Assembly: GCF_024748695.1 (NCBI RefSeq)
Contig: NZ_CP087176.1
Span: 427,501-491,500 of the forward strand
DNA length: 64,000 bases
Direction: 5' to 3'
Source of the DNA: Pseudomonas sp. B21-040
Lineage (GTDB): Bacteria; Pseudomonadota; Gammaproteobacteria; Pseudomonadales; Pseudomonadaceae
Position 1 is the stretch's first letter; the number at the start of each line of letters is the position of its first letter. Position numbers and translations under genes: made by a program. A model generated the notes under the pieces. That model worked only from the letters and a program-made list of their open reading frames with translations, did not search any database and had not been told where the DNA came from. This document shows positions 50,550 through 60,087 of this stretch, piece by piece.

Positions 50550-52034
50550 ATGAGCGTAAGCAATCCAACCCTGATCACGTTCGTGATCTACATCGCAGCA
50601 ATGGTGCTGATCGGCTTGATGGCCTATCGCTCCACCAACAACCTTTCTGACTACATTCTGGGCGGTCGCAGCCTGGGCAGCGTCGTGACGGCATTGTCCG
50701 CCGGCGCCTCCGACATGAGCGGCTGGTTGTTGATGGGCCTGCCGGGCGCCATCTACATGTCTGGTCTGTCCGAAAGCTGGATCGCCATCGGCCTGATCAT
50801 CGGTGCGTACCTGAACTGGCTGTTCGTCGCCGGCCGTCTGCGTGTGCAGACCGAGCACAACGGTGATGCCCTGACCCTGCCGGATTACTTTGCCAGCCGT
50901 TTCGAAGATAAAAGCGGTCTGCTGCGGATCATCTCCGCGATCGTGATTCTGGTGTTCTTCACCATCTATTGCGCATCCGGCATCGTGGCCGGCGCCCGTC
51001 TGTTCGAAAGCACCTTTGGCATGTCTTACGAGACAGCGCTGTGGGCCGGTGCTGCGGCGACGATTGCCTACACCTTCGTTGGCGGTTTCCTGGCAGTAAG
51101 CTGGACTGACACCGTACAAGCCACGCTGATGATCTTCGCCCTGCTGCTGACGCCGATCATCGTGCTGCTGGCCACCGGTGGCGTCGACACCACGTTCCTG
51201 GCCATCGAAGCGCAGGACCCAAGCAACTTCGACATGCTGAAGAACACCACCTTCATCGGCATCATTTCGTTGATGGGCTGGGGCCTGGGCTACTTCGGTC
51301 AACCGCACATCCTGGCGCGTTTCATGGCGGCGGATTCGGTCAAGTCGATCGCTAACGCCCGTCGCATCTCCATGACCTGGATGATCCTGTGCCTGGGCGG
51401 CACCGTGGCTGTGGGCTTCTTCGGTATTGCCTACTTCTCGGCGCACCCTGCCGTGGCCATGCCGGTTTCTGAAAACCACGAGCGTGTGTTTATCGAACTG
51501 GCGAAAATCCTGTTCAACCCATGGATCGCCGGCGTGCTGCTGTCGGCCATCCTGGCTGCCGTCATGAGCACCCTGAGCTGCCAATTGCTGGTGTGCTCGA
51601 GCGCCCTGACCGAAGACTTCTACAAAACCTTCCTGCGCAAATCCGCTTCCCAGCTCGAACTGGTCTGGGTCGGCCGCGCCATGGTGCTGGTGGTTGCACT
51701 GATCGCCATCGCGTTGGCCGCTAACCCGGAAAACCGTGTACTGGGCCTGGTCAGCTACGCCTGGGCTGGTTTCGGTGCTGCGTTCGGTCCGGTTGTCCTG
51801 ATCTCCGTGATCTGGAAAGACATGACTCGCAACGGCGCACTGGCCGGTATCCTGGTCGGCGCGATCACCGTGATCGTCTGGAAACACTTCGAACTGCTGG
51901 GTCTGTACGAAATCATCCCTGGTTTCATCTTCGCCAGCCTGGCGATCTACATCGTCAGCAAACTGGGCACGCCGACTCACGGCATGCTGCAGCGTTTCGC
52001 TGCTGCCGAGGCAGATTTCCGCCTGAACAAATGA
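50550..52034 (+). CDS. putP: Sodium/proline symporter
   Basis: The ATG at 50550 (MSVSNPTLITFVIYIAAMVL) gives 494 residues; a longer frame starts in the promoter region. It is a sodium:solute symporter with 13 membrane segments; LGGRSLGSVVTALSAGASDMSGWLLMG is the sodium/proline-site region typical of PutP. It imports proline for PutA and is encoded divergently from it. A strong terminator follows. Confidence 0.96.
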   Translation: MSVSNPTLITFVIYIAAMVLIGLMAYRSTNNLSDYILGGRSLGSVVTALSAGASDMSGWLLMGLPGAIYMSGLSESWIAIGLIIGAYLNWLFVAGRLRVQTEHNGDALTLPDYFASRFEDKSGLLRIISAIVILVFFTIYCASGIVAGARLFESTFGMSYETALWAGAAATIAYTFVGGFLAVSWTDTVQATLMIFALLLTPIIVLLATGGVDTTFLAIEAQDPSNFDMLKNTTFIGIISLMGWGLGYFGQPHILARFMAADSVKSIANARRISMTWMILCLGGTVAVGFFGIAYFSAHPAVAMPVSENHERVFIELAKILFNPWIAGVLLSAILAAVMSTLSCQLLVCSSALTEDFYKTFLRKSASQLELVWVGRAMVLVVALIAIALAANPENRVLGLVSYAWAGFGAAFGPVVLISVIWKDMTRNGALAGILVGAITVIVWKHFELLGLYEIIPGFIFASLAIYIVSKLGTPTHGMLQRFAAAEADFRLNK

Positions 52035-52072
52035 TTGCGATGAGCTGATGCTCTGACCTTTTGCAGAACATG

Positions 52073-52112
52073 AAAACGGCCCGCTTCCTTTTGGAGGCGG
52101 GCCGTTTTTTTA
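52073..52112 (+). terminator. Intrinsic terminator of putP
   Basis: AAAACGGCCCGC / GCGGGCCGTTTT form a 12-bp stem followed by a run of T residues, 40 bases after the putP stop. Confidence 0.92.
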
Positions 52113-52143
52113 TGGCGCAGATCTCGTGCTATCGAAGTTCTAA

Positions 52144-52171
52144 TGTGGGAGCGAGCTTGCTCGCTCCCACA
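52144..52171. repeat. Short inverted repeat TGTGGGAGCGA / TCGCTCCCACA
   Basis: An 11-base perfect palindrome with a six-base loop GCTTGC, of the GTGGGAGC repeat family. The 300-base gap between putP and vgrG holds this, the putP terminator and presumably the vgrG promoter. Confidence 0.8.
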
Positions 52172-52335
52172 GGGATTGGTGGTGGTTTTGAGGGAGATGT
52201 CTGTAGCCAAACGCACTGATTTTTGAAGGACAAATCTCTTAAAAAGTAGGGAAAGTCTGATTTTCTTGTCCCTCCCTCAACACCCCTTGTCGCTCATGCA
52301 GAATCGCTCGCCTTCATTCTGCAGAGACACATCGG

Positions 52336-55300
52336 ATGTTCGCGCCTGCCAATCAACCGCGTTTCACGTTGACCCTCGACGGCGTCCAGAATGAGCTCAA
52401 GGTCCTTGAGTTCACGGGCAAGGAAGCCATCAGCCAGCCCTACCGTTTTGACCTGGAACTGGTCAGTGACCGACCGGACATCGAGCTTGAAAGCCTGCTG
52501 CACCGTCAGGCGTTTCTGAGTTTCGATGCGCAAGGTAGCGGTATCCACGGTCAGATTTTTCGGGTCGGCCAAAGCGACTCCGGAAAACGTCTGACGGGCT
52601 ACCAGATCAGCCTCGTGCCGCGACTGGCCTACCTTGGTCAGCGCATCAACCAGCGGATCTTTCAGCACAAAAACGTACCTGCGATCATCGCGCAGGTGCT
52701 CAAGGACCATGGCATCCAGCGCGATGCGTTCGAGTTTCAACTCGGCAGCGACTACGCGGCTCGCGAGTACTGCGTGCAGTACGCCGAAAGCGATTTGGCG
52801 TTTATCCAGCGACTGTGTGCCGAGATCGGCATTCACTACCACTTCCAGCACAGCCCCGACGGGCATCTGTTGGTGTTCGGCGATGACCAGACGGTTTTCC
52901 CTCGTCTGCCCGAGACGACGCTGTACCTGCCCGGCAGCGGAATGGCGGCGGATGCGCCGGCCATCAAGCGCTTCAACGTGCGCCTGGAAACCCGCACCAC
53001 AGCGGTTGCCCGTCGCGATTACGACTTTCGGAAACCGCGCCTGCAACTCGATAACCGAGTCGACAGCGAACAGCGGCCGGTGCTGGAGGATTATCACTTT
53101 CCCGGCCAGTTCACTGATCGCGAACACGGCAGACAACTGACCCAACGCGCACTTGAACGGCACAACGCGGACTTCCGTCAGGCTGAAGGTAAAGGCGACG
53201 ATTCGGCGCTGGTTTGCGGACATTTCCTGCACCTCGCCGAGCATCCACGTCAGGCATGGAACGACCTCTGGCTGATCACTGAAATCGAACATCGCGGCCG
53301 CCAGCCGCAAGTGCTGGAAGAGTCGGCCACCAGCGATGACCCGGATGATTTTCAGGGCTATCGCAATACGTTTCTAGCGACGCCGTGGGACGTTTCGTTT
53401 CGCCCGCCGCTGGGGCCGCAAAAGCCTCGAATGCTTGGCTATCAACCCGCCGTGGTCACCGGCCCGGCCGACAGCGAAATCCATTGCGACGAGTTCGGGC
53501 GGGTCAAGGTTCAGCTCGCCTGGGACCGCGACGGTCAACTTAACGAGCATTCCAGTTGTTGGCTGCGCGTTGCGACAGGCTGGGCGCATGACCGTTATGG
53601 CAGCGTGCTGATCCCGCGCGTCGGCATGGAAGTGCTGGTCGGATTTATCGATGCGGATGCCGACAACCCACTGGTGATGGGTTGCCTGCCGAACGCGGCG
53701 ACTCCCGTTCCACTGGACCTGCCGGCGGACAAAACCCGCAGCATTTTCCGCAGCCAGAGCAGTCCCGGTGGCGGCGGCTACAACGAATTACGCATCGAGG
53801 ATCGTAAAGGCGCCGAGGAAATCTACCTGCGCGCCCAGCGAAACTGGACCCAGCACGTGTTGAATGATCAACAGGTGTAGGTCGATAACCAGCGCAGCAT
53901 TGTCGTTACCGGCACTGCTCGCCATGAGTTGAAGGCTGACGAGCAGCGCATCACCCATGGCCAACGCCAGGCCGAAGTGAAGCTCGACGATCACTTGGTG
54001 GTGAAGGGTGATCGGCACATCCGCGTAACCAGTCAGGCGCTCAGCGCCAGTCAGCAATTCCACGTCAGCGCCGGTCAGCAAGTGGTCATCGACGGCGGCG
54101 CCAGCGCGACGATTCAGGCGGGCGGGCAGTGGATCAATATCGGCCCGGGCGGGATTTTCAGCAGCGTGCCGATTCAGGTCGGTGGCGCGTTGATGCCGGC
54201 GATGGCGGCTGCGCCGGTGTCGCCGAATACACCGTTGAAACTCGCCGCTGCGCCTGCAGCGGTGTTGAGCGCGGCGCAGATCATGAGCCTGAAAAGTGAT
54301 GCGCCGTTTTGTGAGGAATGTGAGCGTTGTAAGGATGGGGTATGCCCTACGCCGAATACTTTAAGCGGTGCGCCCAAGGCGTCATCCGTTACACCTGCTT
54401 CAACTGTTGAACCTGGTTTCCATATTGTTGAACAGGGGATGTCCCGGTCTGCGCTCGAATCAATATTGTTTCCACAGCCGGCCCCGGCAGTACTGGAAAA
54501 ATTTCGAAGCCTGAATCCGCAGCTCACTCAATACGCCAGGCCTGGTCAATTGATCGTCTTGAGCGATCCGCGCAATACGCAATGCACGCGTGAAGAAGCG
54601 TTGCTGATGGAGGCAGCGCAAAAAGTTGATGCAGCGCTTGAGCCGTTGAGTGATGCGGAAGCGGAGTTTATGGCGCGTCACCATGGGGAGATTCAATCCT
54701 TTCTTTCGCATGGCTCGACAGGTGTTGGCGTTGGTTCAGCGATGTTCGGTAAGCACTTGGGCAACTTGAAAAAGACCCTTGTAGAGCTTGAAACCCTGCA
54801 CAAGCGCACCTTCGATAAACACGGAAAACTGCAGGGCGCGGATTTCTTTAACGAGCGTAAAAAGTTGATGGGGCGGCTGGATAACAGCCTTGGATCATTG
54901 GTGCGTAAAGGCGTGGGTATTCCGGATCATCCAAAACTGAAAAATGCGCTGGGGATATCAAGTCGCAGCCTGGTGCACCATTGGAGCAAGGCGGGTACAG
55001 CTGGAGGGATTCCGGGGTACGCGACGCATATTGATGGGGTGAGTAAAGCTGGGAAAGTGATGAAGTTGGGTGGTTGGGTTGGGGTTGGGTTGGGGGCTTC
55101 GGCTTCGGGAGTAAAAGTGAGAGAGGTTTGTCGGACTGGGCGTGAGCAAGAGTGCAAGAAAGTCAAAGTCACTGAAAGCGGGAAGCTGGTGGGGGCTGTG
55201 GCTGGAAGCACGATTGGTTCGAAGGTGGCTAGCTCTGCTTGTGTGGCAATCACTTGGACCGGATATGGTGCAATTGCCTGTGCCATTGTTATGGCGGGAG

Positions 55301-55380
55301 TCGGCGCAGTCGGTGGTGGCCTTATCGGCGAGGAAATTGGTGAAGGAATTGGCGAAAAAATTTACGAGTGGCGCGAGTGA
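52336..55380 (+). pseudogene. vgrG: VgrG spike with C-terminal effector domain, broken by an amber codon
   Basis: One 1014-codon frame is interrupted only by TAG at 53878-53880, between NDQQV and VDNQRSIVVTG; both sides are in the same frame and continue the conserved VgrG text, where lysine is usual (AAG to TAG is one change). Residues 1-514 hold the gp27-like base (about 1-370) and the OB-fold (about 390-480). After the stop come the gp5-like beta needle (about 515-620), a proline/cysteine-rich linker with a LysM-like segment (FHIVEQGMSRSALESILF), a helical region and a C-terminal glycine-rich hydrophobic segment (about 920-1000) typical of membrane-inserting toxins. If the stop is real, only the spike lacking its needle and toxin is made. 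Confidence 0.85.
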
Positions 55381-55766
55381 TGCTGGATGCAGAAGACATC
55401 TATTTCATGTTCGCGATTTTCAATATTGCATCGGGAATCGGAGTGCTTTTTGTTCAGCTCTATCTTGTGTTTTTTGAGCTTGAGAATATTTTTGCCGCGT
55501 TGCCGAATTCGTATGGCGCTGAACTGCGAAAGCCTTTTTTAAATGGGGGAGTGTTTAGCAAAATATTTGTAGTTGGAAATATAGCCATGATGCTCTGTTT
55601 TCATAAGAGGTCGATAAAAGGTGGGGATTTGAGTCAGTACGATTACGACAATTTCCCGTCAAAAATAAAATTTCAGTTGCGAGCGATGCATCTGGTATCG
55701 CTATTCCTCGGCGTGATGATGCTTGTGCTTTTTGCGTTGGGAAAGTACATGGGGTGGCTCAAGTAG
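55380..55766 (+). CDS. Small membrane protein 1, candidate immunity protein
   Basis: The ATG at 55380 overlaps the vgrG stop (TGATG) and gives 128 residues. Hydrophobic segments lie at about 10-35, 65-80 and 100-122. A conserved pattern, YLVFFELENIF ... AELRKPFLNGGVF ... GGDLSQYDYDNFP ... GKYMGWLK, is shared with the next two proteins. Such small membrane proteins directly behind a toxin with a hydrophobic C-terminus usually protect the producing cell. The gene is A+T-richer than the vgrG body. Confidence 0.72.
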   Translation: MLDAEDIYFMFAIFNIASGIGVLFVQLYLVFFELENIFAALPNSYGAELRKPFLNGGVFSKIFVVGNIAMMLCFHKRSIKGGDLSQYDYDNFPSKIKFQLRAMHLVSLFLGVMMLVLFALGKYMGWLK

Positions 55767-55830
55767 GGGGGGCAAAAATAATGCCTCAACCTTTCTCTCT
55801 CTTTACGCGCTATCAAGATGATAAATACAT

Positions 55831-56223
55831 ATGACAGATGACGATGAGGTCTTATTTGTCTTGGTCACTGGCGGGATGTTTTTTGGTCTTGGGTTTATTT
55901 TTATTGTGGGCCAATTGTATCTGGCGTGCTTTCAATTAAAAAAAATAATTGGTTGTTTGAGTAACTCTCGTGGGGTTTTACTGCGTAAGCCTTTAATGGA
56001 TGATGGTGTTTTTGGTGTCTTTTTCATGTTGATTTGTATAGGGGCTTTTTTTATGTTTCCGTCTAAGTCGATCAGGTGTGGAAACTTAGATGAAAATGAT
56101 TATTTGAGTTTTCCTCGGGGGCTTTTGAGTTGTATAAAATTTCTTTATGCAGCTGGTGTTGGAGGAGGGGTGGCAATGTTTGTGCTTTTTTTTGGTGGGA
56201 AATATATGGGCTGGATTGAGTGA
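55831..56223 (+). CDS. Small membrane protein 2, candidate immunity protein
   Basis: A 130-residue paralog of the preceding protein: YLACFQLKKIIGCL ... VLLRKPLMDDGVF ... CGNLDENDYLSFP ... GGKYMGWIE at the same spacing. Three to four hydrophobic segments. It lies 64 bases after the first copy. Tandem copies may protect against related toxins of other strains. Confidence 0.72.
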   Translation: MTDDDEVLFVLVTGGMFFGLGFIFIVGQLYLACFQLKKIIGCLSNSRGVLLRKPLMDDGVFGVFFMLICIGAFFMFPSKSIRCGNLDENDYLSFPRGLLSCIKFLYAAGVGGGVAMFVLFFGGKYMGWIE

Positions 56224-56245
56224 TTTTATCTCGCTGGTGCATTAA

Positions 56246-56740
56246 ATGAGTTTCTTGATTTTATATGCGATTTACTGGGCAGGTCCGGACGCATTTGAAG
56301 CCGTGCTCAATCGGATATTTCCCGTTGTAGGTTTTCTATTCGTTGCGTCAATAGCGGTGATGTTTTATTTGGCGTGTTTCAAAATGGACAAAATACTCGA
56401 CGCTATGAGCCGATCTGAAGTGGTGACATTGCGCAGCCCAATTAAGGGGCAGTGTTTTCGCTCCAGGTATGAGGCATTGTTTGTTATCTGGTATGTTTTA
56501 ACGTTTCGCGACTTGGCACTAAAACGTGGGCATTTGAATGAGCGCGACTACGATGATTTTTCTATTGGTTTGCGATGGTTGATTAGAGGTAGTTGCAGCA
56601 GCATCTACTTTGTATTTTTCTGTTTTATCCTCGTTGAGTGGATTTATGAGTCTTTGAGTTGGGTCGATTGGCTGTTAACAACTCTGGATTATTTGGTTTG
56701 GTGGATGGCTGAAGTTAGAGGTGGTTTCTATGAGCGGTGA
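56246..56740 (+). CDS. Small membrane protein 3, candidate immunity protein
   Basis: A 164-residue third member with a longer C-terminus: MFYLACFKMDKILDAM ... VTLRSPIKGQCF ... RGHLNERDYDDFS. It is more diverged than the other two. Three to four hydrophobic segments. The end overlaps the DUF4123 gene start by 11 bases, so the genes are co-translated. Confidence 0.7.
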   Translation: MSFLILYAIYWAGPDAFEAVLNRIFPVVGFLFVASIAVMFYLACFKMDKILDAMSRSEVVTLRSPIKGQCFRSRYEALFVIWYVLTFRDLALKRGHLNERDYDDFSIGLRWLIRGSCSSIYFVFFCFILVEWIYESLSWVDWLLTTLDYLVWWMAEVRGGFYER

Positions 56741-57461
56741 TTGCATCAAAAACTGGCTACAAATCCATCCCCTTAACAGCACGGAACAACTCTTCGCCAT
56801 CTTCAGTAACGCTAGCGCTGCCGAGCCGTTCAAGGCTTGGCAGGCGTTAGCGAATGCTCATGCTCCCAGCCCTATTTGGGCCGACACGATTTACTCCGAG
56901 TGGGATGCGGTGATGCCTTATGTGGGAATTGTCGACGCAGACAGTGGGTTTCTGGATTGGGTACCGACCACTGAATCCCGAGACTGGGGCTGGTTGGCGG
57001 TGTCTTCGGCGAGCCTTGAGGCGGTGGTTGCGCATTTGCGCAGCCTCACCCAGGTCAAGCTGCCGGATGGTAAAGCGGTGTTTTTCCGTTTTTGGGATGG
57101 GCGTTACTTGCTGCCGATTTTGCAGTCGGCTGAAGTGAGTGCCTCGGAATTGCTGCCGGTGATTGAGCGGTGTTTGATCAATGGGCAGTCGGTTGATATC
57201 GGTGGCAGTGCGTTGCAAACATCGAAGGTTTTTCCATGGTGGGAGGTTTCTGAATCCCTGCTGCAACACCTCGGTGCTGAAGATGCTTCGACCCTGATCA
57301 ACAATCTGGTGCGGTGGCTGAGTGAGGAGCATCCGGGCCTGTTCGAGGCGTTTTCAGAGGGGGTGTTGCGACGCAAGGTCGAGATGTTTCTTGCGACGCC
57401 TGACCTGCCTGGTGGACCGAAAGCCGAGTTGTTGGAGCACTTGATGGCGGAGCTGGAATGA
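56730..57461 (+). CDS. DUF4123 protein (VgrG-effector adaptor)
   Basis: The ATG at 56730 has AGAGGTGG five bases upstream and gives 243 residues. The N-terminal half is a DUF4123 domain (WGWLAVSSASLEAVVAHLRS, then FFRFWDGRYLLPIL), the chaperone/adaptor family (Tap/TEC) that loads type VI effectors onto VgrG. It supports the view that the vgrG product carries or binds an effector. Its position after the immunity-like genes is less usual than next to vgrG. Confidence 0.85.
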   Translation: MSGDCIKNWLQIHPLNSTEQLFAIFSNASAAEPFKAWQALANAHAPSPIWADTIYSEWDAVMPYVGIVDADSGFLDWVPTTESRDWGWLAVSSASLEAVVAHLRSLTQVKLPDGKAVFFRFWDGRYLLPILQSAEVSASELLPVIERCLINGQSVDIGGSALQTSKVFPWWEVSESLLQHLGAEDASTLINNLVRWLSEEHPGLFEAFSEGVLRRKVEMFLATPDLPGGPKAELLEHLMAELE

Positions 57462-57531
57462 TCGGGTGTAGGGCCAGTCGAAATTTCTGGGCAAGGTCGT
57501 CGGACGTTTCCTTCAAGTTGTGGCGGCTTTC

Positions 57532-57651
57532 ATGAACTGGTTTGAAATGTTCTCCATCGATAGTCTTTGGCTGTCACCGCGCAAGTGGTGGCAGGGTGTA
57601 GGAGCCCTCACTCATGATGCAACAGCTCTGTCGTTTGATTGCGGCACTTAA
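57532..57651 (+). pseudogene. Possible remnant ORF downstream of the type VI island
   Basis: A 39-residue frame (MNWFEMFSIDSLWLSPRKWW ...) that stays open upstream to 57472 without a start. The composition (tryptophan-rich, natural-looking) suggests a fragment of a truncated gene rather than random sequence, but no family is recognised. Confidence 0.25.
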
Positions 57652-57813
57652 TGTGTGCCCATAAAATCGTTCGCGGCGGCTGTGCGCGGGACACGCTTCG
57701 GCGTGACCGAGGTTCATGAGTGCTCGGTACTCCTACTCCTGCGCATGGCTGCCACCCAAACCTGTAGGAGGGGGCGTTTGGCAGCTCGTATTTCTCACTC
57801 ATGGAAATTACAA
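57652..57813. other. Non-coding leader before the small hypothetical gene
   Basis: No coding frame is convincing. The stretch contains several self-complementary pieces (for example GGCGGCTGTGCGCGGGACAC and CTCGGTACTCCTACTCCTGC) and could fold into an RNA structure upstream of the gene at 57814. Minus-strand translation gives an arginine/serine-rich string that I recall from mis-annotated Pseudomonas ORFs, which suggests the element is repeated; I could not verify this. Confidence 0.3.
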
Positions 57814-58137
57814 ATGACGACGTTAACGCCGGATCCACCCTACGAAAAACCCATTCCCCACCCCAAAAGCCGCTTCATGGCACTCACCAGCAACTGCACT
57901 GAAATGCCCACGCTGTTCGTCGATACCCACGCCCCGCTCGATGTTTTAACCGAAGCCGCCAGCTACCGAATCCGCGCCGTCACCCAAGTGCTGGAAAACA
58001 TGTCCATGCGTGGGTCTGTCGAGTGTGAGTCGTTCATCCTCAGTGATTTCGCTTTGCTGTGCGCCATCCCGTTGCGCGATGGGTGCGATGTGCTGGATGT
58101 TATCGGGCGGCGATTGCGGGCTCGGGCTTCGGAATAG
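57814..58137 (+). CDS. Small Pseudomonas hypothetical protein (paralog of 8840-9118)
   Basis: The ATG at 57814 (MTTLTPDPPYEKPIPHP) gives 107 residues; an earlier frame is leader. Residues about 38-100 match the protein at 8840-9118: APLDVLTEAASYRIRAVTQV and RDGCDVLDVIGRRLRA. Function unknown. It stands alone, followed by a REP-like repeat. Confidence 0.7.
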   Translation: MTTLTPDPPYEKPIPHPKSRFMALTSNCTEMPTLFVDTHAPLDVLTEAASYRIRAVTQVLENMSMRGSVECESFILSDFALLCAIPLRDGCDVLDVIGRRLRARASE

Positions 58138-58154
58138 CGCTGACAGAACACGCT

Positions 58155-58289
58155 TTGTAGCAGCTGGCGAAGCCTGCGTCCGGCTGCGCAGCAGTCGTAA
58201 AATCAGGTTTCGCGGTGTTTCAGGCTCTCCTTGCAAGCTGGATTTACGACTGCTGCGCAGCCGGACGCAGGCTTCGCCAGCTGCTACAA
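58155..58289. repeat. REP-like inverted element
   Basis: TTGTAGCAGCTGGCGAAGCC and the exact complement form the outer arms, with GCGTCCGGCTGCGCAGCAGT and its complement inside. It lies between the small hypothetical gene and rlmJ. Same family as 22533-22662 and 39351-39482. Confidence 0.92.
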
Positions 58290-58399
58290 AGAGCGTTGCA
58301 GGGGCTGTCGCAGCAGTCTCCGCAATCGCCCGCTCGGCTGCGAAGCCCTGACGTTCGCCTCGGTACAAGGTAAACTTCCCGGCCTTCGCAGGAGCAATC

Positions 58400-59239
58400 A
58401 TGAATTATCGTCACGCCTTCCATGCCGGCAATCACGCCGATGTGTTCAAACACCTGACTTTGACCCGCCTCATCGCCCTGATGTCGCGCAAGGAGCAGCC
58501 GTTTGCCTATCTCGATACTCACGCCGGCATTGGTCTGTATGACCTGCAGGGTGATCAGGCGAGCCGTACCGGTGAGTACCTGGAAGGTATTGCGCGTCTG
58601 TGGGATCAGCCTGATCTGCCGGAGCTGACCGCCGATTACATGAAGGTGCTGCACGACATGAACCCGGATGGCCAGTTGCGCTATTACCCGGGTTCCCCTG
58701 AGCTGGCGCGGCGTCTGACGCGGCCGCAGGATCGGGTAATGCTCAACGAGAAGCATCCGGAAGACGGTTTGCTGCTCAAGGACAACATGGCGGGCGATCG
58801 CCGGGTCAAGGTGCATCTGGGCGAAGGTTGGCATGTGCCGCGTGCGATGTTGCCGGTGCAGGAGAAGCGCGCGGTGATGTTGATCGATCCGCCGTTCGAG
58901 CAGCTCGATGAGATGCAGCGTTGTGCGGCATCGCTCAAAGAGGCGATTGGCCGGATGCGCCAAACCGTGGCGGCGATCTGGTACCCGGTGAAGGACCAGC
59001 GCATGTTGCGTCGTTTCTATCAGGACCTGGCGGGCACGGGCGCGCCGAAGCTGTTGCGCGTGGAGTTGCTGGTGCATCCGCTGGATACGCCGAACAGCCT
59101 GAACGGCTCCGGGATGGCGATTGCCAATCCGCCGTGGGGTCTGGAAGAGGAATTGCGCGAGCTGCTGCCGTGGTTGTCCAAGAAACTTGGGCAAACCCAG
59201 GGCGGGTGGCAGATGGATTGGTTGATCGCTGAGAGTTGA
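58400..59239 (+). CDS. rlmJ: 23S rRNA (adenine2030-N6)-methyltransferase
   Basis: RlmJ methylates A2030 of 23S rRNA using SAM. The 279-residue product begins with the family signature MNYRHAFHAGNHADVFKH; the SAM site follows in YLDTHAGIGLYDL. The catalytic motif of N6-adenine methyltransferases is DPPF at residues 163-166 (DPPY in most homologs). It lies between two palindromic repeats and is probably monocistronic. Confidence 0.95.
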   Translation: MNYRHAFHAGNHADVFKHLTLTRLIALMSRKEQPFAYLDTHAGIGLYDLQGDQASRTGEYLEGIARLWDQPDLPELTADYMKVLHDMNPDGQLRYYPGSPELARRLTRPQDRVMLNEKHPEDGLLLKDNMAGDRRVKVHLGEGWHVPRAMLPVQEKRAVMLIDPPFEQLDEMQRCAASLKEAIGRMRQTVAAIWYPVKDQRMLRRFYQDLAGTGAPKLLRVELLVHPLDTPNSLNGSGMAIANPPWGLEEELRELLPWLSKKLGQTQGGWQMDWLIAES

Positions 59240-59250
59240 TCAGTTGGTGA

Positions 59251-59359
59251 TGATCGTTCCCACGCTCTGCGTGGGAATGCAGCCCGGGACGCTCCGCGTC
59301 CCAACAGCGGACGCGGAGCGTCCATTGAGGCATTCCCACGCAGAGCGTGGGAACGATCA
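59251..59359. repeat. Long palindromic repeat, GTTCCCACGC type
   Basis: The ends TGATCGTTCCCACGC ... GCGTGGGAACGATCA are exact complements, with nested hairpins (CCCACGCTCTGCGTGGG, GGACGCTCCGCGTCC) inside. It lies between convergent rlmJ and msrA and can act as a two-way terminator. Confidence 0.92.
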
Positions 59360-59367
59360 ATCTGAAA

Positions 59368-60018
59368 TCAAATCGGGCAGGTCACGCCCGTGCCGCCAAT
59401 CCCGCAATACCCTTCAGGGTTCTTGGCCAGGTACTGCTGGTGATACGCCTCGGCGAAGTAGACCGTCGGGGCCTGGTCGATTTCGGTGGTGATCTCGCCT
59501 TTGCCGGCCTTGGTCAGTTCGGTCTGGAACACTGCCTTGCTGTTGAGTGCCGCGTCCAATTGCTCCTGGGTGGTGGCATAGATCACCGAGCGGTACTGAG
59601 TGCCGATGTCGTTGCCCTGACGCATGCCTTGGGTCGGGTTGTGCAGTTCCCAGAACATTTTCAACAGCGCTTCGTAGCTGACTTTCGCCTTGTCGTACAC
59701 CACCAGCACCACTTCGCTGTGGCCAGTCAGGCCTGAGCAGACTTCTTCATACGTTGGGTTCGGCGTGTAGCCGCCGGCGTAACCCACCACGGTGCTGACC
59801 ACGCCTTCGCGCTGCCAGAAGCGACGTTCCGCGCCCCAGAAGCAGCCGAGGCCGAAGATCGCGAAGTCGACGTCCTCGAAGAACGGGCCCAGCAGTGGTG
59901 TGTCGGTAAAAACAAAATGCTTTTCAGGCAGGTTCATCGCGGTTTCGCGGCCAGGCAGAGCTTGTTCTTTTGTTGGAAGCACGTTTTTGTTCACCAGAAT
60001 TTCCGAGCGCAAGACCAT
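59368..60018 (-). CDS. msrA: Peptide methionine-S-sulfoxide reductase
   Basis: MsrA reduces methionine S-sulfoxide in proteins. The 216-residue product has the active-site motif [11 protein letters not shown] with the catalytic Cys59, and resolving cysteine(s) near the C-terminus ([14 protein letters not shown]). Length fits the E. coli-type MsrA (about 212). It converges with rlmJ across a palindromic repeat. Confidence 0.96.
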   Translation of the reverse strand: MVLRSEILVNKNVLPTKEQALPGRETAMNLPEKHFVFTDTPLLGPFFEDVDFAIFGLGCFWGAERRFWQREGVVSTVVGYAGGYTPNPTYEEVCSGLTGHSEVVLVVYDKAKVSYEALLKMFWELHNPTQGMRQGNDIGTQYRSVIYATTQEQLDAALNSKAVFQTELTKAGKGEITTEIDQAPTVYFAEAYHQQYLAKNPEGYCGIGGTGVTCPI

Positions 60019-60087
60019 GATCAGTCCCCTCAGTCAGGTTGAGTGTAATTGGTCAGACACGCAGTTTGCCCGAGTGTTACGCCGATG

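Noticed and set aside
53929..55380. Separate gene starting after the vgrG stop
   Set aside because: The first in-frame initiator is a TTG with no ribosome site, and the codons between the amber stop and this point continue VgrG; it is the second half of one gene.
58244..59194. 316-codon minus-strand frame across rlmJ ending in repeat-encoded residues
   Set aside because: It is a His/Arg/Gln-rich shadow of rlmJ that runs into the REP-like element.
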